Assembly: GCA_920105625.2 (NCBI GenBank)
Contig: OV050033.1
Span: 114,785,700 to 114,849,699, forward strand
Direction of reading: 5' to 3'
Origin: Clusia tigrina
Lineage: Eukaryota; Arthropoda; Insecta; Diptera; Clusiidae
Length of the DNA: 64,000 bases
The translations under genes were made by a program, and so were the position numbers. This document shows positions 13,722-25,060 of this stretch, in pieces (position 1 is the first letter of the stretch; each line of letters opens with the position of its first letter). The notes beneath the pieces were generated by a model. The model was not told where the DNA came from. It made no database searches and was given only the letters and a program-made list of their open reading frames with translations.

Positions 13722-15289
13722 CAAACACTGATAAAACTTCAAATGGCCCTAACTTCTATACGGTACGTCCTACACCTATCAAAGTTTGCAACATACAAAT
13801 GCTTGTAACTTTTTACTGGAGCGTCATAAAACCTTGAAATTTTGTAACAATAAAGTACTCGAGCCTCTTGTCAATTTAAGCTATCGCTCAAAGCTATGCT
13901 ACCCTTGAGTCCCAAATCAAACACTGATAAAACTTCAAATGGCCCTAACTTCTATACGGTACGTCCTACACCTATCAAAGTTTGCACCATACAAATGCTT
14001 GTAACTTTTTACTTGAGCGTCATAAAACCTTGAAATTTTGTAACAATAAAGTACTCGAGCCTCTTGTCAATTTAAGCTATCGCTCAAAGCTATGCTACCC
14101 TTGAGTCCCAAATCAAACACTGATAAAACTTCAAATGGCCCTAACTTCTATACGGAACGTCCTACACCTATCAAAGTTTGCAACATACAAATGTTTGTAA
14201 CTTTTTACTGGACCGTCATAAAACCTTGAAATTTTGTAACAATAAAGTACTCGAGCCTCTTGTCAATTTAAGGTATCGCTCAAAGCTATGCTACCAATGA
14301 GTCCCAAATCAAACACAGATAAAACTTCAAATGGCCCTAACTTCTATACGGTACGTCCTACACCTATCAAAGTTTGCAACAGACAAATGCTTGTAACTTT
14401 TTACTGGAGCGTCATAAAACTTTGAAATTTTGTAACAATAAAGTACTCGAGCCTCTTGTCAATTTAAGATATCGCTCAAAGCTATGCTACCCTTGAGTCC
14501 CAAATCAAACACTGATAAAACTTCAAATGGCCCTAACTTTTATACGGTACGTCCTACACCTATCAAAGTTTGCAACATACAAATGCTTGTAACTTTTTAC
14601 TGGAGCGCCATAAATCCTTGAAATTTTGTAACAATAAAGTACTCGAGCCTCTTGTCAATTTAAGCTATCGCTCAAAGCTATGCTACCCTTGAGTCCCAAA
14701 TCAAACACTGATAAAACTTCAAACGGCCCTAACTTCTATACGGTACGTCCTGCACCTATCAAGGTTTGCAACATGCAAATGCTTGTAGCTTTTTACTGGA
14801 GCGTCATAAAACCTTGAAATTTTGTAACAATAAAGTACTCGAGCCTCTTGTCAATTTAAGCTATCGCTCTAAGCTATGCTACCATTGAGTCCCAAATCAA
14901 ACACTGATAATACTTCAAATGGCCCTAACTTCTATACGGTACGTCCTACACCTATCAAAGTTTGCAACATACAAATGTGTGTAACTTTTTACTGGAGCGT
15001 CATAAAACCTTGAAATTTTGTAACAAGAAAGTACTCGAGCCTCTGGTCAATTTAAGGTATCGCTCAAAGCATTGTTACCCTTGAGTCTCAAATCATACAC
15101 TGATAAAACTTGAAATGGCCCTAACTTCTATATGGTACATCCTACACGTATCAAAGTTTGCAACATACAAATGCTTGTAACTTTTTACTGGAGCGTCATA
15201 AAAACTTGAAATATAGTAACAATAAAGTACTCGAGCCTCTTGTCAATTTAAGCTATCGCTCAAAGCTATGCTACCATTGAGTCCCAAAT
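13722..15289. repeat. Right border of domain I: unordered monomers
   Basis: Eight monomers (13722 to 15094) no longer follow the 17-type order. Those at 13918 (TTTGCACC, CTTGAGCG) and 14114 (GGAACG, GGACCG) still resemble types 9 and 10. From 14310 units carry private changes: CCAATGAG with CACAGATAAA, GCGCCATAAATCC at 14506, CATGCAAATG at 14702, and ATTGTTACCC with GAGTCTC at 15050-15090. Spacing is still 196 bp throughout. This is where the homogenised array grades into diverged sequence. Confidence 0.8.
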
Positions 15290-18007
15290 CAAACACTGGT
15301 AATACTTCAAATGGCCCTAACTTCTACACGGTACGTCCTACACCTATCAAAGTTTGCAACATACAAATGTTTGTAACTTTTTACTGGAGCGTGATAAAAC
15401 CTTAAAATTTTGTAACAATAAAGTACTCGAGCCTCTGGTCAATTTAAGGTATCACTCAAAGCTATGCTACCCTTGAGTCACACACTGAAAAAACTTCAAA
15501 TGGCCCTAACTTCTATACGGTACGTCCTACACCTATCAAAGTTTGCAACATACAAATTCTTGTAGCTTTTTACTGGAGCGTCATAAAACCTTGAAATTTT
15601 GTAACAATAATGTACTCGAGCCTCTTGTCAATTTAGGCTATCGCTCAAAGCTATGCTACCCTTAAGTCCCAAATCAAACACCGATAAAGCTTCAAATGGC
15701 CCTAACTTCTATACGGTACGTCCTACACCTATCAAAGTTTGCAAAAATACAAATGATTGTAGCTTTTTACTGGAGCGTCATAAAACCTTAAAATTTTGTA
15801 ACAATAAAGTACTCGAGCCTCTTGTCAATTTAAGCTACCGCTTAAAGCTATGCTACCATTGAGTCCCAAATCAAAAACTGATAATACTTCAAATGGCCCT
15901 AACTTCTACACGGTACGTCCTACACCTATCAATGTTTGCAACATACAAATGTTTGTAACTCTTTACTGGACCGTCATAAAACCTTGAAATTTTGTAACAA
16001 TAAAGCACTCGAGCCTCTTGTCAATTTAAGGTATCGCTCAAAGCTATGCTACCCTTGAGTCCCAAATCAGACACTGATAAAACTTCAAATGGCCCTAACT
16101 TCTATACGGTACGTCCAACACCTATCAAAGTTTGCAACATACAAATGCTTGTAACTTTTTACTGGAGCGTCATAAAACCTTGAAATTTTGTAACAATAAT
16201 GTACTCGAGCCTCTTGTCAATTTAGGCTATCGCTCATAGCTATGCTACCCTTAAGTCCCTAATCAAACACCGATAAAACTTCAAATGGCCCTAACTTCTA
16301 TACGGTACGTCCTACACCTATCAAAGTTTGCAAACATACAAATGCTTGTAGCTTTTTACTGGAGCGTCATAACACCTTAAAATTTTGTAACAATAAAGTA
16401 CTCGAGCCTCTTGTCAATTTAAGCTATCGCTTAAAGCTATGCTACCATTGAGTCCCAAATCAAAAACTGATAATACTTCAAATGGCCCTAACTTCTATAC
16501 GGTACGTCCTACACCTATCAATGTTTGCAACATACAAATGTTTGTACCATTTTACTGGAGCGTCATAAAACCTTGAAATTTTGTAACAATAAAGTACTCG
16601 AGCCTCTTGTCAATTTAAGGTATCGCTCAAAGCTATGCTACCCTTGAGTCCCAAATCAAACACTGATAAAACTTCAAATGGCCCTAACTTCTATACTGTA
16701 CGTCCTACACCTATCAAAGTTTGCAACATACAAATGCTTGTAACTTTTTACTGGAGCGTCATAAAACCTTGAAATTTTGTAACAATAAAGTACTCGAGCC
16801 TCTTGTCAATTTAAGCTATCGCTCAAAGCTATGCTACCCTTGAGTCCCAAATCAAACACTGATAAAACTTCAAATGGCCCTAACTTCTATACGGTACGTC
16901 CTACACCTATCAAAGTTTGCAACATACAAATGCTTGTAACTTTTTACTGGAGCGTCATAAAACCTTGAAATTTTGTAACAATAAAGTACTAGAGGCTCTT
17001 GTCAATTTAAGCTATCGCTCAAAGCTATGCTACCCTTGAGTCCCAAATCAAACACTGATAAAACTTCAAATGGCCCTAACTTCTATACGGTACGTCCTAC
17101 ACCTATCAAAGTTTGCAACATACAAATGCTTGTAACTTTTTACTGGAGCGCCATAAATCCTTGAAATTTTGTAACAATAAAGTACTCGAGCCTCTTGTCA
17201 ATTTAAGCTATCGCTCAAAGCTATGCTACCCTTGAGTCCCAAATCAAACACTGATAAAACTTCAAACGGCCCTAACTTCTATACGGTACGTCCTGCACCT
17301 ATCAAAGTTTGCAACATACAAATGTTTGTAACTTTTTACTGGAGCGTCATAAAACCTTGAAATTTTGTAACAATAAAGTACTCGAGCCTCTGGTCAATTT
17401 AAGGTATCGCTCAAAGCTATGCTACCCTTGAGTCCCAAGTCATACACTGATAAAACTTCAAATGGCCCTTACTTCTATACGGTACGTCCTACACCTATCA
17501 AAGTTTGCAACATACAAATGCTTGTAACTTTTAACTGGAGCGTCATAAAACCTTGAAATTTTGTAACAATAATGTACTCGAGCCTCTTGTCAATTTAAGC
17601 TATCGCTCAAAGCTATGCTACCCTTAAGTCCCAAATCAAACACTGATAAAACTTCAAATGGCCCTAACTTCTATACGGTACATCCTACACCTATCAAAGT
17701 TTGCAACATACAAATGCTTGTAGCTTTTTACTGGAGCGTCATAAAACCTTAAAATTTTGTAACAATAAAGTACTCGAGCCTTTTGTCAATTTAAGCTATC
17801 GCTTAAAGCTATGCTACCAATGAGTCCCAAATCAAACACTGATAATACTTCAAATGGCCCTAACTTCTATACGGTACGTAATACACCTATCAAAGTTTGC
17901 AACATACAAATGTTTGTAAATTTTAGAAATTTTGTAACAATAAAGTACTCGAGCCTCTTGTCAATTTAAGGTATCGCTCAAAGCTATGCTACCCTTGAGT
18001 CCCAAAT
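15290..18007. repeat. Degenerate interdomain segment with indels
   Basis: Fourteen monomers without HOR order. A 7-bp loss fuses GAGTC to ACACTG near 15478. Units at 15675 and 16264 each gain one A in the TTTGCAA run and are 197 bp. The unit at 17833 is only 175 bp. Several units match the left-edge monomers: 15675 and 16264 resemble 589, 16068 resembles 393, and 15872 and 16461 resemble 786 (CAAAAACTGATAATAC, CAATGTTTGC). Higher divergence and indels are usual where arrays are no longer being homogenised. No foreign insertion was seen. Confidence 0.85.
17833..18007. repeat. Truncated 175-bp monomer with internal 21-bp deletion
   Basis: After ATGTTTGTAAATTTT the sequence jumps straight to AGAAATTTTGTAAC, omitting the usual segment with ACTGGAGCGTCATAAAACC. 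The start-to-start distance to the next unit (18008) is 175 instead of 196 bp. Short T/A-rich similarity at both ends of the lost piece is compatible with slippage. It marks the border between the disordered segment and domain II. Confidence 0.85.
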
Positions 18008-18203
18008 CAAACACTGATAAAACTTCAAATGGCCCTAACTTCTATACGGTACGTCCTACACCTATCAAAGTTTGCAACATACAAATGCTTGTAACTTTTT
18101 ACTGGAGCGTCATAAAACCTTGAGATTTTGTAACAATAAAGTACTCGAGCCTCTTGTCAATTTAAGCTATCGCTCAAAGCTATGCTACCCTTGAGTCCCA
18201 AAT

Positions 18204-18399
18204 CAAACACTGATAAAACTTCAAATGGCCCTAACTTCTATACGGTACGTCCTACACCTATCAAAGTTTGCAACATACAAATGCTTGTAACTTTTTACTG
18301 GAGCGTCATAAAACCTTGAAATTTTGTAACAATAAAGTACTCGAGCCTCTTGTCAATTTAAGCTATCGCTCAAAGCTATGCTACCCTTGAGTCCCAAAT
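18204..18399. repeat. Reference (consensus-like) satellite monomer
   Basis: This unit carries the majority base at every diagnostic position and is base-for-base identical to the unit at 2158-2353 in another domain, so it serves as the reference. It begins CAAACACTGATAAAACTTC and ends GAGTCCCAAAT. It has 47 C, 26 G and about 37% GC. It holds five CpG dinucleotides (18243, 18248, 18304, 18342, 18367), one AGTACT at 18336 overlapping one CTCGAG at 18340-18345, and a 7-bp direct repeat AAGCTAT at 18360 and 18373. The unit start is an arbitrary phase chosen for convenience. The length of 196 bp lies in the range common for nucleosome-scale centromeric satellites. Confidence 0.95.
18222..18307. 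repeat. Degenerate 56-bp internal subrepeat within the monomer
   Basis: Two 30-bp segments inside the monomer, 18222-18251 and 18278-18307, line up without gaps as CAAATG, four unlike bases, TAACTT, a ten-base variable stretch and CGTC. About 19 of 30 positions agree. They are 56 bp apart. A weaker third resemblance starts at 18319 (AAAT..TTGTAAC followed by CT-GAGC-TC). The pattern recurs in nearly every monomer of the window because it is part of the unit. It suggests the 196-bp monomer grew from shorter related pieces, or that the shared motif binds something twice per unit. Confidence 0.6.
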
Positions 18400-20950
18400 C
18401 AAACACTGATAAAACTTCAAATGGCCCTAACTTCTATACGGTACGTCCTACACCTATCAATGTTTGCAACATACAAATGCTTGTAACTTTTTACTGGAGC
18501 CTCATGAAACCTTGAAACTTTGTAACAATAAAGTACTCGAGCCTCTTGTCAATTTAAGCTATCGCTCAAAGCTATGCTACCCTTGAGTCCCAAATCAAAC
18601 ACTGATAAAACTTCAAATGGCCCTAACTTCTGTACGGTACGTCCTACACCTATCAAAGTTTGCACCATACAAATGCTTGTAACTTTTTACTGGAGCGTCA
18701 TAAAACCTTGAAATTTTGTAACAATAAAGTATTCGAGCCTCTTGTCAATTTAAGTTATCGCTCAAAGCTGTGCTACCCTTGAGTCCCAAATGAAACACTG
18801 ATAAAACTTCAAATGGCCCTAACTTCTATACGGTACGTCCTACACCTATCAAAGATTGCAACATACAAATGCTTGAAACTTTTTACTGGAGCTTCATAGA
18901 ACCTTGAAATTTTGTAACAATAAAGTACTCGAGCCGCTTGTCAATTTAAGCTATCGCTGAAAGCTATGCTACCCTTGAGTCCCAAATCAAACACTGATAA
19001 AACTTCAAATGACCCTAACTTCTATACGGTGCGTCCTACACCTATCAAAGTTTGTAACATACAAATGCTTGTAACTTATTACTGGAGCGTGATAAAACCT
19101 TGAAATTTTGTAACAATAAAGTACTCGAGCCTCTTGTCAATTTAAGTTATCGCTTAAAGCTATGCTACCCTTGAGTTCCAAATCAAACACTGATAAAACT
19201 TCATATGGCCCTAACTTCTATACGGTGCATCCCATACCTATCAAAGTTTTCAACATACAAATGCTTGTAACTGTTTACTGGAGCGTCATAAAACCTTCAA
19301 ATTTTGTAACAATAAAGTATTCGAGCCTCTTGTCAATTTAAGTTATCGCTCAAAGCTGTGCTACCCTTGAGTCCCAAATGAAACACTGATAAAACTTCAA
19401 ATGGCCCTAACTTCTATACGGTACGTCCTACACCTATCAAAGTTTGCAACATACAAATGCTTGAAACTTTTTACTGGAGCGTCATAAAACCTTGAAATTT
19501 TGTAACAATAAAGTACTCGAGCCGCTTGTCAATTTAAGCTATCGTTGAAAGCTATGCTACCCTTGAGTCCCAAATCAAACACTGATAAAACTTCAAATGA
19601 CCCTAACTTCTATACGGTGCATCCCATACCTATCAAAGTTTGCAACATACAAATGTTTGTAACTGTTTACTGGAGCGTCATAAAACCTTCAAATTTTGTA
19701 ACAATAAAGTACTCGGGCCTCTTGTCAATTTAAGCTATCGCTCAAAGCTATGCTACCCTTGTGTCCCAAATGAAACACTGATAAAACTTCAAATGGCCCT
19801 AACTTCTATACGGTACGTCCTACACCTATCAAAGTTTGCAACATACAAATGCTTGAAACTTTTTACTGGAGCTTCATAGAACCTTGAAATTTTGTAACAA
19901 TAAAGTACTCGAGCCGCTTGTCAATTTAAGCTATCGCTGAAAGCTATGCTACCCTTGAGTCCCAAATCAAACACTGATAAAACTTCAAATGACCCTAACT
20001 TCTATACGGTGCGTCCTACACCTATCAAAGTTTGTAACATACAAATGCTTGTAACTTATTACTGGAGCGTGATAAAACCTTGAAATTTTGTAACAATAAA
20101 GTACTCGAGCCTCTTTTCAATTTAAGTTATCGCTCAAAGCTATGCTACCCTTGAGTCCCAAATCAAATACTGATAAAACCTCAAATGGCCCTAACTTCTT
20201 TCTATACGGTACGTCCTACACCTATCAAAGTTTGCAACATACAAGTGCTTGTAACTTTTTACTGGAGCGTCATAAAACCTTGAAATTTTGTAAGAATAAA
20301 GTACTCGAGCCTCTTGTCAATTTAAGCTATCGCTCAAAGCTATGCTACCCTTGAGTCCCAAATCAAACACTGATAAACTTCAAATGGCCCTAACTTCTAT
20401 ACGGTACGTCCTACACCTATCAAAGTTTGCAACATACAAATGCTTGTAACTTTTTACTGGAGCGTCATAAAACCTTGAAATTTTGTAACAATAAAGTACT
20501 CGAGCCTCTTGTCAATTTAAGAAATCGCTAAAAGCTGTGCCACCCTTTAGTCCCAAATCAAACACTGATAAAACTTCAAATGGCCCTAACTTCTATACGG
20601 TACGCCCTACACCTATCAAAGTTTGCAACATACAAATGCTTGTAAATTTTTACTGCAGCGTGATAAAACCTTGAAATTTTGTAACAATAAAGTACTCGAG
20701 CCTCTTGTCAATTTAAGTTATCGCTTAAAGCTATGCTACCCTTGAGTTCCAAATCAAACACTGATAAAACTTCATATGGCCCTAACTTCTATACGGTGCA
20801 TCCCATACCTATCAAAGTTTGCAACATACTAATGCTTGTAACTGTTTACTGGAGCGTCATAAAACCTTCAAATTTTGTAACAATAAAGTACTCGAGCCTC
20901 TTATCAGTTTCAGTTATCGCTCAAAGCTATGCTACCATTGAGTCCCAAAT

Positions 20951-22905
20951 CAAATACTGATAAAACCTCAAATGGCCCTAACTTCTTTCTATACGGTACG
21001 TCCTACACCTATCAAAGTTTGCAACATACAAATGCCTGTAACTTTTTACTGGAGCGTCATAAAACGTTGAAATTTTGTAACAATAAAGTACTCGAGCCTC
21101 TTGTCAATTTAAGCTCTCTCTCGAAGCTATGCTACCCTTGATCAAACACTGATATAACTTCAAATGGTCCTAACTTCTATACGGTACGTCCTACACCTAT
21201 CAAAGTTTGCAACATACAAATGCTTGTACCTTTTTACTGGAGCGTCATAAAACCTAGAAATTTTGTAACAATAAGGTACTCGAGCCTCTTGTCAATTTAA
21301 GCTAACGCTCAAAGCTATGCTACCCTTGAGTCCCAAATCAAACACTGATAAAACTTCAAATGGCCCTAACTTCTATACGGTACGTCCTACACCTATCAAA
21401 GTTTGCAACATAAAAATGCTTGTAACTTTTTACTGGAGCGTCATAAAACGTTGAAATTTTGTAACAATAAAGTACTCGAGCCTCTTGTCAATTTAAGCTC
21501 TCTCTCAAAGCTATGCTACCCTTGAGTCCCAAATCAAACACTGATAAAACTTCAAATGGCCCTAACTTCTATACGGTACGTCCTACACCTATCAAAGTTT
21601 GCAACATACAAATGCTTGTAACTTTTTACTGGTGCGTCATAAGACCTTGAAATTTTGTAACAATAAAGTACTCGAGCCTCTTGTCAATTTAAGGTATCGC
21701 TCAAAGCTATGCTTCCCTTGTGTCCCAAATCAAACACTGATAAAACCTCAAATGGCCCTAACTTCTATACGGTACGTCCTACACATATCAAAGTTTGCAA
21801 CATACAAATGCTTGTAACTTTTTACTGGAGCATCATAAAACCTTAAAACTTTGTAACAATAAAGTACTAGAGCCTCTTGTCAATTTAAGCTATCGTTCAA
21901 AGCTATGCTACCCTTGAGTCCCAAATCAAACACTGATAAAACTTCAAATGACCCTAACTTCTATACGGTGCATCCCATACCTATCAAAGTTTGCAACATA
22001 CAAATGTTTGTAACTGTTTACTGGAGCGTCATAAAACCTTCAAATTTTGTAACAATAAAGTACTCGAGCCTCTTGTCAATTTAAGCTATCGCTCAAAGCT
22101 ATGCTACCCTTGTGTCCCAAATGAAACACTGATAAAACTTCAAATGGCCCTAACTTCTATACGGTACGTCCTACACCTATCAAAGTTTGCAACATACAAA
22201 TGCTTGAAACTTTTTACTGGAGCTTCATAGAACCTTGAAATTTTGTAACAATAAAGTACTCGAGCCGCTTGTCAATTTAAGCTATCGCTGAAAGCTATGC
22301 TACCCTTGAGTCCCAAATCAAACACTGATAAACTTCAAATGGCCCTAACTTCTATACGGTACGTCCTACACCTATCAAAGTTTGCAACATACAAATGCTT
22401 GTAACTTTTTACTGGAGCGTCATAAAACCTTGAAATTTTGTAACAATAAAGTACTCGAGCCTCTTGTCAATTTAAGAAATCGCTAAAAGCTGTGCCACCC
22501 TTTAGTCCCAAATCAAACACTGATAAAACTTCAAATGGCCCTAACTTCTATACGGTACGCCCTACACCTATCAAAGTTTGCAACATACAAATGCTTGTAA
22601 ATTTTTACTGCAGCGTGATAAAACCTTGAAATTTTGTAACAATAAAGTACTCGAGCCTCTTGTCAATTTAAGTTATCGCTTAAAGCTATGCTACCCTTGA
22701 GTTCCAAATCAAACACTGATAAAACTTCATATGGCCCTAACTTCTATACGGTGCATCCCATACCTATCAAAGTTTGCAACATACTAATGCTTGTAACTGT
22801 TTACTGGAGCGTCATAAAACTTTCAAATTTTGTAACAATAAAGTACTCGAGCCTCTTATCAGTTTCAGTTATCGCTCAAAGCTATGCTACCATTGAGTCC
22901 CAAAT
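20951..22905. repeat. Domain IIa HOR copy 1: 10-monomer version, 1955 bp
   Basis: Order a, b, c, d, e, x, g, j, k, l. Types h and i are absent: g at 22123 runs into j at 22319, which carries the -1 mark GATAAACTTC. The slot normally held by f is filled by x (21927: CAAATGACCC with GGTGCATCC and ATGTTTG). The length is ten monomers minus 5 bp, accounted for by +4 and -8 in type a and -1 in type j. Type a at 20951 is recognised by CCATTGAG before it, CAAATACTG, the +4 TTCT, CTCTCTCTCGAAGC and the 8-bp loss giving CTTGATCAAAC. Confidence 0.88.
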
Positions 22906-25060
22906 CAAATACTGATAAAACCTCAAATGGCCCTAACTTCTTTCTATACGGTACGTCCTACACCTATCAAAGTTTGCAACATACAAATGCCTGTAACTTT
23001 TTACTGGAGCGTCATAAAACGTTGAAATTTTGTAACAATAAAGTACTCGAGCCTCTTGTCAATTTAAGCTCTCTCTCGAAGCTATGCTACCCTTGATCAA
23101 ACACTGATATAACTTCAAATGGTCCTAACTTCTATACGGTACGTCCTACACCTATCAAAGTTTGCAACATACAAATGCTTGTACCTTTTTACGGGAGCGT
23201 CATAAAACCTAGAAATTTTGTAACAATAAGGTACTCGAGCCTCTTGTCAATTTAAGCTAACGCTCAAAGCTATGCTACCCTTGAGTCCCAAATCAAACAC
23301 TGATAAAACTTCAAATGGCCCTAACTTCTATACGGTACGTCCTACACCTATCAAAGTTTGCAACATAAAAATGCTTGTAACTTATTACTGGAGCGTCATA
23401 AAACGTTGAAATTTTGTAACAATAAAGTACTCGAGCCTCTTGTCAATTTAAGCTCTCTCTCAAAGCTATGCTACCCTTGAGTCACAAATCAAACACTGAT
23501 AAAACTTCAAATGGCCCTAACTTCTATACGGTACGTCCTACACCTATCAAAGTTTGCAACATACAAATGCTTGTAACTTTTTACTGGTGCGTCATAAGAC
23601 CTTGAAATTTTGTAACAATAAAGTACTCGAGCCTCTTGTCAATTTAAGCTATCGCTCAAAGCTATGCTTCCCTTGTGTCCCAAATCAAACACTGATGAAA
23701 CCTCAAATGGCCCTAACTTCTATACGGTACGTCCTACACATATCAAAGTTTGCAACATACAAATGCTTGTAACTTTTTACTGGAGCATCATAAAACCTTG
23801 AAACTTTGTAACAATAAAGTACTAGAGCCTCTTGTCAATTTAAGCAATCGCTCAAAGCTATGCTACCCTTGAGTCCCAAATCAAACACTGATAAAACTTC
23901 AAATGGCCCTAACTTCTATACGGTACGTCCTACACCTATCAAAGTTGGCAACATACAAATGCTTGTAACTTTTTACTGGAGCGTCATAAAACCTTGAAAT
24001 TTTGTAACAATAAAGTACTCGAGCCTCTTGTCAATTTAAGCTATCGCTCAAAGCTATGCTACCCTTGTGTCCCAAATGAAACACTGATAAAACTTCAAAT
24101 GGCCCTAACTTCTATACGGTACGTCCTACACCTATCAAAGTTTGCAACATACAAATGCTTGAAACTTTTTACTGGAGCTTCATAGAACCTTGAAATTTTG
24201 TAACAATAAAGTACTCGAGCCGCTTGTCAATTTAAGCTATCGCTGAAAGCTATGCTACCCTTGAGTCCCAAATCAAACACTGATAAAACTTCAAATGACC
24301 CTAACTTCTATACGGTGCGTCCTACACCTATCAAAGTTTGTAACATACAAATGCTTGTAACTTATTACTGGAGCGTGATAAAACCTTGAAATTTTGTAAC
24401 AATAAAGTACTCGAGCCTCTTTTCAATTTAAGTTATCGCTCAAAGCTATGCTACCCTTGAGTCCCAAATCACATACTGATAAAACCTCAAATGGCCCTAA
24501 CTTCTTTCTATACGGTACGTCCTACACCTATCAAAGTTTGCAACATACAAGTGCTTGTAACTTTTTACTGGAGCGTCATAAAACCTTGAAATTTTGTAAC
24601 AATAAAGTACTCGAGCCTCTTGTCAATTTAACCTATCGCTCAAAGCTATGCTACCCTTGAGTCCCAAATCAAACACTGATAAACTTCAAATGGCCCTAAC
24701 TTCTATACGGTACGTCCTACACCTATCAAAGTTTGCAACATACAAATGCTTGTAACTTTTTACTGGAGCGTCATAAAACCTTGAAATTTTGTAACAATAA
24801 AGTACTCGAGCCTCTTGTCAATTTAAGAAATCGCTAAAAGCTGTGCCACCCTTTAGTCCCAAATCAAACACTGATAAAACTTCAAATGGCCCTAACTTCT
24901 ATACGGTGCATCCCATACCTATCAAAGTTTGCAACATACTAATGCTTGTAACTGTTTACTGGAGCGTCATAAAACCTTCAAATTTTGTAACAATAAAGTA
25001 CTCGAGCCTCTTATCAGTTTCAGTTATCGCTCAAAGCTATGCTACCATTGAGTCCCAAAT
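22906..25060. repeat. Domain IIa HOR copy 2: 11-monomer version, 2155 bp
   Basis: Order a-j as in the full HOR, then one fused k/l unit at 24865 that has the ordinary CACCCTTTAG start and CAAATGGCC of k but the GGTGCATCCC, ACTAATGC and CTTATCAGTTTC of l. One monomer is therefore lost between k and l. The f slot holds f (23927 area, AAAGTTGGCAAC). Length is eleven monomers minus 1 bp, matching indels +4, -8, +4 and -1. Confidence 0.88.

Larger units (their letters stand above)
18008..20950. repeat. Leading segment of domain II (HOR seed region)
   Basis: Fifteen monomers. Two consensus-like units (18008, 18204) are followed by types that dominate the rest of the window: e' at 18400 (CCTCATGAAACC), r at 18596 (CTTCTGTACGG, TTTGCACC, GTATTCGAG), g at 18792 (GCTTGAAAC, GCTTCATAG, GCCGCTTG), h at 18988 (CAAATGACCC, GCGTGATAAA), l at 19184 (GAGTTCC, CATATGG, GGTGCATCC), then g', x, g, h, i, j, k and l up to 20950. 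The e'-r-g-h-l order reappears in parts at 48958-49741 and 51310-52093. The first +4 unit (CTTCTTTCTATACGG) is at 20164 and the first -1 unit (GATAAACTTC) at 20364. Confidence 0.85.

Noticed and set aside
17833..18007. Transposon insertion or excision scar at the 175-bp unit
   Set aside because: There is only a 21-bp loss, with no inserted sequence, no terminal repeats and no target-site duplication.
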